Below, in pieces: positions 1-4,857 of a stretch of 6,714 nt of DNA. Numbering within the stretch: position 1 is the first letter of the stretch; each line of letters begins with the position of its first letter. A model generated the notes under the pieces. That model did no database searches and was not told where the DNA came from. It was given only the letters and a program-made list of their open reading frames with translations. Origin of the DNA: Promethearchaeota archaeon (lineage in GTDB: Archaea > Asgardarchaeota > Lokiarchaeia > Sigynarchaeales > SOKP01); contig JAGXNZ010000226.1 of the NCBI GenBank assembly GCA_019894655.1, positions 1 through 6,714 of the forward strand, written 5' to 3'. Made by a program: the position numbers and the translations under genes.

Positions 1-374
1 ACTCCTAAATCAACAGCATTATAACCTGCCGCCTTTAATAATGTAACAAAAATATTTTTTCCTATATCATGAACATCCCCTTGAACAGTTGCTATAACGA
101 TTGATTCTGCACTACTTCCATCAACAACAGTTTTTTTCATGTGGGGTTCAAGAATGTTAGCAGCTTGAGTAAAAATTTCACCTGCCATTACGAGTTCTGT
201 TAAAAAATATTCTTTTTTATTAAATTTGTCTCCGACAACTTCAACGCCTTCTCGCAAAATCCCGATAACATCTTTAGGATCAATCCCATCCTTTATTAAC
301 CGTTCCACTAATTCATAGGCTCTATCCTCATCTAAATCTATTACTGCTTTAACTAGATCTTCTTTATTTCCCAT
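1..374 (-). CDS. Corrinoid (B12-binding) methyltransferase protein, N-terminal part (MtbC/MttC/MtaC-like), cut by left edge
   Basis: The protein carries a methyl group on its cobalamin between a substrate-specific methyltransferase and a downstream acceptor such as a tetrahydropterin or thiol. The 124 visible residues begin with a helical cap domain (about residues 1-85, MGNKEDLVKAVIDLDED at the start). The B12-binding Rossmann domain then opens with the diagnostic GDVHDIGKN motif at residues 99-107, in which His102 is the expected lower axial cobalt ligand (DxHxxG). Family members are usually about 210-220 residues, so roughly the last 90 are outside the window. The start is ATG at 374, with a strong AGGAGGG Shine-Dalgarno (384-390) 9 nt upstream. 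That Shine-Dalgarno lies within the end of the small upstream ORF, so the two are probably co-translated. The substrate (methylamines, methanol, methoxy compounds) cannot be told from this half. Confidence 0.93.
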   Translation of the reverse strand, partial: MGNKEDLVKAVIDLDEDRAYELVERLIKDGIDPKDVIGILREGVEVVGDKFNKKEYFLTELVMAGEIFTQAANILEPHMKKTVVDGSSAESIVIATVQGDVHDIGKNIFVTLLKAAGYNAVDLG

Positions 375-377
375 GAA

Positions 378-527
378 TCACTTCCCTCCTAGCTTTTTTT
401 TCATGAAACCCATTATTAAACGACGCATTGAAAATATTTTCTTTTTATTCCCCCACAGAATACGCCCAATAGCTTTATTTATATCCTCTGGGGTGGAATA
501 ATCCGGTTTTTTTGAAAATTCTTCCAT
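378..527 (-). CDS. Small basic protein (49 aa) encoded just upstream of the corrinoid protein
   Basis: This complete small ORF of 49 codons starts at ATG 527 and ends with TGA at 378-380, three bases before the corrinoid gene start. The start is supported by an AGAGGAT Shine-Dalgarno (534-540) six nt upstream and a TATA box about 55 nt upstream. The product begins MEEFSKKPDYSTPEDINKAI and has a Lys/Arg-rich second half (GNKKKIF, MRRLIMGFMKKK). It has no Cys or His and no clear membrane segment, though the C-terminal part could be an amphipathic helix. I do not recognise the family. Its last codons (CTA GGA GGG AAG TGA) contain the Shine-Dalgarno of the corrinoid gene, so it may be a coupling leader peptide, or a small accessory protein of the methyltransferase. 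Its own Shine-Dalgarno and promoter argue that it is translated; function is unknown. Confidence 0.72.
   Translation of the reverse strand: MEEFSKKPDYSTPEDINKAIGRILWGNKKKIFSMRRLIMGFMKKKLGGK
384..390 (-). promoter_or_regulatory. Strong Shine-Dalgarno (AGGAGGG) of the corrinoid gene, inside the upstream small ORF
   Basis: AGGAGGG lies 9 nt before the ATG at 374 and is read as part of the Leu-Gly-Gly codons of the 49-residue ORF. Ribosomes finishing the small ORF therefore cover or expose this site, which implies translational coupling. Confidence 0.8.
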
Positions 528-577
528 AATTTTATCCTCTTATTTATTTTATGAATGGTTACATTTTGTTCATAGAC

Positions 578-585
578 TATTTAAA
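578..585 (-). promoter_or_regulatory. TATA box for the small ORF / corrinoid gene unit
   Basis: Read on the minus strand the sequence is AAACTTTTAAATAG, which contains a perfect archaeal TTTAAATA box. Initiation about 25 nt downstream would fall near 555 and leave a leader of roughly 28 nt carrying the AGAGGAT Shine-Dalgarno at 534-540. The fit is good but no start site has been mapped. Confidence 0.65.
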
Positions 586-640
586 AGTTTATTTCAATCC
601 TAATTTTATTCAATTTTTTATTTCTTAAAAATTAACTATG

Positions 641-674
641 AAAAAAAAGGCTAATACGCCATAGTACTTATGGC
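641..674 (-). terminator. Hairpin plus T8 tract downstream of the coiled-coil gene
   Basis: On the minus strand GCCATA-AGTAC-TATGGC (658-674, six perfect base pairs, five-base loop) is followed by GTATTAGCC and then eight T residues (641-648). An alternative shorter stem, GGC-GTATTA-GCC, abuts the T tract directly. It lies about 85-115 nt beyond the stop of the coiled-coil gene. Archaeal termination needs mainly the T tract, so the hairpin may be incidental. Confidence 0.55.
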
Positions 675-751
675 TTTAAATATAGCTCTTAAGAAGCGAC
701 GTAACTCCTTCATTATTAATAATCTGTATAATTACTAATGGAGAGTTTTAA

Positions 752-766
752 ATGGGTTTAACCCAT
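752..766. repeat. Perfect palindrome overlapping the stop codon of the coiled-coil gene
   Basis: ATGGGTT-T-AACCCAT has two perfect 7-base arms around a single central base. It contains the last codons (Met-Gly-stop) of the coiled-coil gene. In RNA it could form a 5-bp stem with a 5-base loop, or in DNA act as a dyad protein site. No function is demonstrated. Confidence 0.5.
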
Positions 767-1429
767 GATTTTCTGCTTAAAGATATCGATAGTATCCGAA
801 ATTTCATTTAACCGCACAGAAAATTCTTTTGGCTTTAGTTTCTTTAATTTTTCAAAATCATGTATGATTTCTTTGAATTCATTTATCCAAATTTTCATGA
901 GTATTTCGTTTTCTTTTCCCTCAACTTGTTTATTGATGATTGTGGTAATTGATGAATTAATTTTATCCATAAACTTTTTTTCATTTATTGTATAAGAGAT
1001 TTTTAAGACATCTTGCTGAGTTTTAAGACTTTCAATATCTTCCTTCATAGATGATTTGTGTTGTAATAATTCTTCATTAAATTTATTTATCATATCCATG
1101 ATGATTTCTTCTTGAGTTCGAATAGTTTGTTCATTCCGTTCTTGACCAGATAAAATTGCACCCTTGATTGATGCAATCTCTTGTTTTACGAAGTTTATAT
1201 CACGTTCTAAATTAGAAACTTGTTCTATTAGATTTTGGATTGCTTTAGTGTTTGATTTTAATGAATCCATTTTTGATATAGTCTTTTCATATTGATCTGT
1301 TAAACTATGCAGGCTTTTTGGGACATTTTTCATAGAATTAAAATCCTTTTCGAGTTTATCAACCTGCTCAATTAAATTTTGAAAATCCTTGAGATTAATT
1401 TCTTCAATTTTACTATTTTTAGGAATTAT
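758..1429 (-). CDS. Coiled-coil protein, partner gene of the upstream Ras-like GTPase
   Basis: This hydrophilic, Lys/Glu-rich, almost wholly helical protein has long heptad-like stretches, no membrane segment, no signal peptide and no Cys. The first ATG is at 1333 (191 residues), but the frame stays open upstream to a TGA at 1433-1435, and those 32 extra codons read as the same kind of protein. Extension residues 17-34 (QNLIEQVDKLEKDFNSMK) closely resemble residues 65-82 of the same frame (QNLIEQVSNLERDINFVK), so the upstream part is surely coding. There is no ATG, GTG or TTG in it. A GGTGA Shine-Dalgarno (1433-1437) is suitably placed for an ATA codon at 1427-1429, which I use as the start (223 residues); ATT at 1424-1426 is the alternative. 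The gene starts 22 nt after the GTPase stop and probably shares its transcript. It may be a GTPase effector or scaffold; this is inference from context. Confidence 0.85.
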   Translation of the reverse strand: MIPKNSKIEEINLKDFQNLIEQVDKLEKDFNSMKNVPKSLHSLTDQYEKTISKMDSLKSNTKAIQNLIEQVSNLERDINFVKQEIASIKGAILSGQERNEQTIRTQEEIIMDMINKFNEELLQHKSSMKEDIESLKTQQDVLKISYTINEKKFMDKINSSITTIINKQVEGKENEILMKIWINEFKEIIHDFEKLKKLKPKEFSVRLNEISDTIDIFKQKIMG

Positions 1430-1432
1430 TTT

Positions 1433-1437
1433 TCACC
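1433..1437 (-). promoter_or_regulatory. Shine-Dalgarno (GGTGA) that places the coiled-coil start at an ATA/ATT codon
   Basis: GGTGA can pair with the 16S tail (ATCACCTCC) and lies three nt before ATA 1427-1429 and six nt before ATT 1424-1426. It lies about 100 nt from the first in-frame ATG (1333), so it cannot serve that ATG. The in-frame TGA stop upstream of the gene is part of the motif. Confidence 0.5.
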
Positions 1438-1451
1438 ACTAATGATAAATT

Positions 1452-2192
1452 TTAATTATTTTTATCCGATTTCTCAAGCTCCAAAATTGAATCTAACTTC
1501 AATTCAAAATCCTTATTCAGATTTGATAGATCATTTAAAGTTTTGTCAATATTATCAATTAGAGCATTGATTGGAGATTTTTTTAATTCCGAAACAAACT
1601 CAGAAATAACAACTAAATTGTTCTTAAAAGCACTAAATATATTTTCTTTGATTTTATTTTTATCAATGTCATATTCTCTGATTTTTGTAAGATCCTTGAT
1701 TTCTTTAAGAGGGAGTGATACATTTTCTGTAAATTTTATATTCTTTTTACTAATTTTGGGAGTAATTTTCTTATGAAGTGCATTTGAATCGATTTCATTA
1801 ATATTGATAATTAAATTGTCTAATTCTTCTTTGGTTTTAGCCACTAAAGTTAAGAAATCCTTAGTTATACCTTTAAATTGTATTTTGTTACCACTTTCTT
1901 CTAATTTTTTTAAAAAATCAAAAACTACAAGCGTAAATAGCTCTGTAATATTATCTTGGGTTTTCGCTGACACAAATATTATTGGAAATCCTTGAATTTT
2001 ATAATTTCTTATATTATTCAAGAGAATTTCAGAACCTTCAGGTTTTACTAAGTCTGATTTATTTCCTATTAAATAAGTAATGCATTCAGGAGAGTTTATT
2101 GATAAATTTTTAAGATACGTCTCTATTATTTCTTGTAGAGACTCCTTTGGGTTATTCAAGTCAAATAATAGGAGAGCGGAATCTAAATTACT
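1452..2192 (-). CDS. Ras-like small GTPase, C-terminal part (after frameshift): G4, G5 and helical extension
   Basis: This is the second segment of one GTPase gene whose first segment lies at 2188-2421 in another frame. Reading from AGT at 2192 gives SNLDSALLLFDL, the central hydrophobic strand of Ras-family domains. The guanine-specificity motif GNKSD (NKxD) and the G5 motif SAK follow, at residues 121-124 and 152-154 of the reconstructed protein. About 150 residues after the G domain form a Lys/Glu-rich helical extension with coiled-coil character (ending near LEKSDKNN), with no Cys-based lipidation motif. The only conventional start in this frame is a TTG at 2159, which would omit the P-loop and part of the fold, so it is unlikely to be a true start. 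The reconstructed protein is 323 residues. The coiled-coil gene follows 22 nt downstream. Confidence 0.85.
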   Translation of the reverse strand, partial: SNLDSALLLFDLNNPKESLQEIIETYLKNLSINSPECITYLIGNKSDLVKPEGSEILLNNIRNYKIQGFPIIFVSAKTQDNITELFTLVVFDFLKKLEESGNKIQFKGITKDFLTLVAKTKEELDNLIININEIDSNALHKKITPKISKKNIKFTENVSLPLKEIKDLTKIREYDIDKNKIKENIFSAFKNNLVVISEFVSELKKSPINALIDNIDKTLNDLSNLNKDFELKLDSILELEKSDKNN

Positions 2193-2421
2193 GAAACACG
2201 GGATTCAAAGGATTAAAGCTCCTTTGTCCCCCAATATCCCATATATTTAACCTTATACGATTATCTGTTAATTGATATTCCTTTCTGGCGATATTACTCC
2301 CAATAGTGGGGATGTACATAGAAGGAAAATCTTTTCCCACGAATGTATTGACAATGGATGTTTTACCGACACCCCATTGACCCAATACCGTGAGTTTAAT
2401 ATTAATTTCAGAGACTAACAT
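2188..2421 (-). CDS. Ras/Arf-like small GTPase, N-terminal part (G1-G3), ended by a frameshift
   Basis: This segment encodes the nucleotide-binding half of a Ras-superfamily GTPase of the kind abundant in Asgard archaea. It shows the P-loop GQWGVGKT (residues 14-21), the switch I motif PTIG with Thr39, and the G3 motif WDIGGQ (61-66, catalytic Gln66). The WDxGGQ form is like Arf/Arl proteins, while PTIG is Rab/Ras-like. The frame stops at TAA 2188-2190, seven residues after PLNP, where the domain is not half finished; the remainder continues in another frame from 2192. The start is ATG 2421. There is no Shine-Dalgarno, so a short-leader or leaderless transcript is likely. As written it would give a 77-residue fragment. 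All G motifs are intact across both segments, so a sequencing or assembly indel, or a very recent mutation, is more likely than an old pseudogene. Confidence 0.85.
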   Translation of the reverse strand: MLVSEINIKLTVLGQWGVGKTSIVNTFVGKDFPSMYIPTIGSNIARKEYQLTDNRIRLNIWDIGGQRSFNPLNPVFQ

Positions 2422-2449
2422 GAGTAGTAATTATAACAAATATTAACAA

Positions 2450-2482
2450 TATATTAAAGTATAAAAAAAGGTCTATTTAAAT
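2450..2482 (-). promoter_or_regulatory. Candidate promoter of the GTPase / coiled-coil unit (two possible TATA boxes)
   Basis: On the minus strand there are two candidates. TTTAAATA within 2474-2483 would start transcription near 2452 and leave a leader of about 30 nt without a Shine-Dalgarno. TTTAATATA at about 2450-2458 would start near 2428 and give an almost leaderless mRNA. The absence of a Shine-Dalgarno before ATG 2421 slightly favours the second. Confidence 0.4.
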
Positions 2483-2500
2483 ATGCTTTATTCTAAAGCA
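2463..2500 (-). terminator. Hairpin plus T7 tract after the CDP-alcohol phosphatidyltransferase gene
   Basis: On the minus strand TGCTTT-AGAAT-AAAGCA (2484-2500, six perfect base pairs, five-base loop) is followed 14 nt later by seven T residues (2463-2469). It begins about 30 nt beyond the stop codon at 2533 and overlaps the candidate promoter of the next gene. Confidence 0.5.
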
Positions 2501-2532
2501 GAATCCATTATAAGACAGCATGAGTTACTCTT

Positions 2533-3129
2533 TTATTTAGGAGGATTATTGCGATTTTTCTTTGAAAATGTTTTAAAAGCGTACACTATTCTTTGGAGAA
2601 CTGTTACATTAGTGCCAATGGCAAGAAGAACCATTGTCCACCAGATTGCGGTGGGAAACCAGAGCTGAAATATCGAGCCTATAAAAAGAATTGGGACTCT
2701 ATCTGTCCTTTCAAGCAATCCTACACCGTATAAGTTTGGAACTCCTAAATTTTCTATTTTGGCTCTCGTATATGACGTTAAAAATGCTCCAGCTAAAGTA
2801 ATTAGTCCAATATAGACATTTGTATACCCCCCAAGAATGATACCAAAGAAAATGAAGAAGTCTCCTATTCTATCTAATGTAGAGTCTAAAAAAGCCCCTA
2901 ATTTAGTTGGTCCTTGCAATCGAGCCACTACACCATCTAATTGATCTAAAAATTCAACGATAAATAGCGTTATAATAATGAAAACTAGGTTTTGGACCAT
3001 GAAACTCAAAAGGGTTAAAAACGCGAAAAAAAGACCTAAAGCAGTAATAAGGTTAGCGGGTATTTTTTTTATCTTTTTGGCCAATGGAAGTAATAACTTT
3101 TCTGAGAACTTTTTTACTCCTAATAACAT
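2533..3129 (-). CDS. CDP-alcohol phosphatidyltransferase, archaetidylinositol-phosphate synthase-like
   Basis: This membrane enzyme of polar-lipid synthesis transfers a phosphorylated head group (inositol-1-phosphate or glycerol-phosphate type) to CDP-archaeol with release of CMP. The family signature is clear: DQLDGVVAR at residues 62-70 followed by GAFLDSTLD at 78-86, giving the four metal/catalytic Asp residues 62, 65, 82 and 86. Also typical are PANLITALG near the N terminus, SYTRAKIENLG (119-129), ERTDR (140-144) and TVLQR (176-180). Hydrophobic stretches around 27-45, 47-60, 88-120, 145-160 and 160-173 fit the usual six membrane helices. At 198 residues it matches archaetidylinositol-phosphate synthases. 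The spacer between AR and G is seven residues instead of the textbook eight. The start is ATG 3129 with no Shine-Dalgarno. The exact alcohol substrate is not decidable from motifs alone. Confidence 0.92.
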   Translation of the reverse strand: MLLGVKKFSEKLLLPLAKKIKKIPANLITALGLFFAFLTLLSFMVQNLVFIIITLFIVEFLDQLDGVVARLQGPTKLGAFLDSTLDRIGDFFIFFGIILGGYTNVYIGLITLAGAFLTSYTRAKIENLGVPNLYGVGLLERTDRVPILFIGSIFQLWFPTAIWWTMVLLAIGTNVTVLQRIVYAFKTFSKKNRNNPPK

Positions 3130-3167
3130 CTTGTTTTATTATCTAGGATTTAATGAGTTGAATCTTT

Positions 3168-3182
3168 TTCTAAATATAAGGC
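3168..3182 (-). promoter_or_regulatory. Candidate TATA region for the CDP-alcohol phosphatidyltransferase gene
   Basis: The minus-strand sequence CTTATATTTAG lies about 45 nt before ATG 3129, which would give a start near 3150 and a leader of about 20 nt. The box is imperfect and the surrounding AT richness makes this a weak call. Confidence 0.3.
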
Positions 3183-3212
3183 ATATAATAATTTATAATT
3201 AATGAATCAATG

Positions 3213-3230
3213 AAAAAAAAAATAAAAAAA
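3213..3230 (-). terminator. Double oligo-T terminator after the M32 carboxypeptidase gene
   Basis: On the minus strand seven T residues (3224-3230), an A, and ten T residues (3213-3222) begin seven bases after the stop codon at 3237-3239. Archaeal RNA polymerase terminates on such U tracts without needing a hairpin, and none is visible here. Confidence 0.65.
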
Positions 3231-3236
3231 TAGATT

Positions 3237-4730
3237 TTACACACGATAGATTGGGTAAAATTTCTTTTCCAAATATTCTATAAAATAGTCTGGATTTAAA
3301 TCTTCTCCTGTTACTTTTTTAATCAAGTCTTTAGCTTGATATATTTTGCCGTATTGGTGAATATTTTCTCTTAAAAATGTCAACAAGTTAGAAAAATTTC
3401 CTTTTTCATATTCTTCTGGCAAAGATGGATGCTCTTTAAGCACTTTTTTGTAAAATTGTGCCCCATATAAATTACCTAAAAAGTAAGTTGGAAAGTAGCC
3501 AAAAGCTCCTCCAGACCAATGTACATCTTGTAGAACGCCATCTGCATTGTTTGGCGGTGTAATTCCTAATAAATCTTCCATTTTAGAATTCCATACTTCT
3601 GGTAATTCATTAACTTTTACATTTCCCTCAATAATATCTCTTTCCAGTTCAAACCTGAGAATTATATGCATACCGTAGGTAACTTCATCAGCTTCTACAC
3701 GAATAAGGGTTGGTTGGACTGTGTTTATACTCCTGTAAAAATCTTCCATAGTGATACCTTTAAAATTGCTAGGAAACCTCTTTTCTAATTGAGGAAACCA
3801 GAATTTCCAAAATTCTTTGCTACGGCCAACCATATTTTCCCACATACGGGATTGAGATTCGTGGATACCCATTGAACAGCCATCTGCTAATATATTATCA
3901 TGAATTTCTTCCCTAAATCCCATTTCGTATAAAGCATGCCCACATTCGTGAATCGACCCAAAGAGGCATGTTGAGAAGAAATTTTCGTTAATCCGCGTGG
4001 TAAATCTTGTATCCGTTGAAGAAAGGGATGTCGTAAATGGATGAGCAGATTTATCTTGACGTCCTTTTTTTAGATCAAAGTTTAAACCCTTTATTACATC
4101 AATACTAAAATCCCATTGCTTATTTACTTCCCATTTCTGAGTGATAATGGAGAAGTCTGGTTTATCCTCAGATAAATTCAACTTTTTTATGATTTTATTT
4201 AAGTTTTGTTTCGATTTGCTGAAAATCTTCGAGATCCAATCAAAATTAGCTCCAGGTTCGAAGAGATCGATGAGCGTCGAGTAAGGATCAGGATGTGTAT
4301 CTAGTTTCTCTGCCACTTGAATTTGAAGTCCGATCATTTTTTCTAGTAGTGGTTGGAATATAGAAAAATCATCTTTTTTCCTGGCTTCAACCCATTTAAC
4401 ATAGCCAAGAGAAGCCGTTTTTGAAATTTCTTCTACTAATTCCGTTGGTAATTTAACTTCTTGCTCGTAACTTCTTTTAGCTTCTCGTAAAGTAGCAGCA
4501 TCAATCAAGTCTAAATTTGTTAACTTTTCAGCTTCTCTTATTGAATTTCCTATTTTTGCGGAAATTAGTCTCTCGTGGACAATTTTACTCATTAGTGCGT
4601 TCTGATCTGCTCTTCCTCCAAATGATCCTTCAGGTAAATTAACTTGCTGATCCCAACCTAATAAAGCTCGGATGTGATTAAGTCGAGTTATTTCACTAAA
4701 TTCTTTTTTAAGTTCTTCCATAGGGTTCAT
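3237..4730 (-). CDS. M32-family metallocarboxypeptidase (carboxypeptidase Taq type)
   Basis: This cytoplasmic zinc (or other metal)-dependent carboxypeptidase releases C-terminal residues from peptides, probably in peptide recycling. All M32 hallmarks are visible: DTRFT (240-244), the zinc motif HECGH (His261, Glu262, His265), and HESQSR (290-295), in which Glu291 is the third metal ligand at the 26-residue spacing from the second His seen in the Pyrococcus enzyme. Further hallmarks are IRVEADEVTYGMHIILRFELE-type sequence (from about residue 343) and VLQDVHWSGGAFGYFPTY (399-416). The length of 497 residues is normal for the family, and there is no signal peptide. ATG 4730 was chosen as start; a second ATG three codons later is possible. 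There is no Shine-Dalgarno, but a TATA box about 35 nt upstream suggests a short leader. The gene appears monocistronic and intact. Confidence 0.96.
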   Translation of the reverse strand: MNPMEELKKEFSEITRLNHIRALLGWDQQVNLPEGSFGGRADQNALMSKIVHERLISAKIGNSIREAEKLTNLDLIDAATLREAKRSYEQEVKLPTELVEEISKTASLGYVKWVEARKKDDFSIFQPLLEKMIGLQIQVAEKLDTHPDPYSTLIDLFEPGANFDWISKIFSKSKQNLNKIIKKLNLSEDKPDFSIITQKWEVNKQWDFSIDVIKGLNFDLKKGRQDKSAHPFTTSLSSTDTRFTTRINENFFSTCLFGSIHECGHALYEMGFREEIHDNILADGCSMGIHESQSRMWENMVGRSKEFWKFWFPQLEKRFPSNFKGITMEDFYRSINTVQPTLIRVEADEVTYGMHIILRFELERDIIEGNVKVNELPEVWNSKMEDLLGITPPNNADGVLQDVHWSGGAFGYFPTYFLGNLYGAQFYKKVLKEHPSLPEEYEKGNFSNLLTFLRENIHQYGKIYQAKDLIKKVTGEDLNPDYFIEYLEKKFYPIYRV

Positions 4731-4732
4731 AT

Positions 4733-4750
4733 TTTAAACACACGTTTAAA
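4733..4750. repeat. Inverted repeat between TATA box and start codon of the carboxypeptidase gene
   Basis: TTTAAAC-ACAC-GTTTAAA has perfect 7-base arms with a four-base spacer. It begins three bases before ATG 4730 and covers the predicted transcription start, a normal position for an archaeal repressor operator. In AT-rich DNA such a repeat can occur by chance. Confidence 0.4.
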
Positions 4751-4760
4751 TTTACTTAAA

Positions 4761-4770
4761 ATTTATATAG
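4761..4770 (-). promoter_or_regulatory. TATA box of the M32 carboxypeptidase gene
   Basis: The minus-strand sequence CTATATAAAT is a good archaeal TATA element centred about 35 nt before ATG 4730. The predicted start near 4740 leaves a leader of about ten nt, consistent with the missing Shine-Dalgarno. Confidence 0.5.
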
Positions 4771-4791
4771 ACGATTTAAATCTAATAAAAT

Positions 4792-4813
4792 AAAAAAAAT
4801 TTACTTTTTTTTT
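4792..4813 (-). terminator. T8 terminator after the longin-GTPase gene, with A/T stem
   Basis: On the minus strand nine A residues (4805-4813), GTAAA and eight T residues (4792-4799) lie about 45 nt beyond the stop at 4858. The T tract is the likely terminator. The A and T runs could also pair as a weak stem around the GTAAA loop. Confidence 0.5.
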
Positions 4814-4857
4814 CAATACTACATTCTGTTATTTTGAGAAAATCTAGTCAAAAGATT

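Noticed and set aside
638..664. Plus-strand mini-ORF MKKKANTP before the hairpin at 658-674, resembling a leader peptide with attenuator
   Set aside because: No plus-strand gene follows; the region is better explained as the terminator of the minus-strand coiled-coil gene.
706..745. Weak stem CTTCATTA/TAATGGAG in the 3' region of the coiled-coil gene
   Set aside because: It needs a G-U pair and a 20-base AT-rich loop; such pairings are expected by chance in this composition.
765..995. Plus-strand open frame of 76 codons
   Set aside because: It is antisense to the coiled-coil gene, rich in Phe/Ser/Ile as expected for the complement of Lys/Glu codons, and has no promoter or Shine-Dalgarno.
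1543..1995. Plus-strand open frames antisense to the GTPase extension
   Set aside because: The opposite strand has recognisable GTPase motifs and continuous coding sense; the hydrophobic plus-strand translations are complements of Lys/Glu-rich helices.
2157..2159. TTG start for a separate 235-residue protein
   Set aside because: The sequence before it (SNLDSALLLFD) is plainly the core strand of the same GTPase domain, so the TTG is internal.
2483..2668. Plus-strand open frame starting MLYSKAESII
   Set aside because: Most of it is antisense to the CDP-alcohol phosphatidyltransferase gene, whose family motifs are certain, and there is no Shine-Dalgarno.
2978..3202. Plus-strand open frame of 74 codons
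   Set aside because: It overlaps the start of the lipid synthase gene in antisense and runs into the T-rich terminator region of the next gene.
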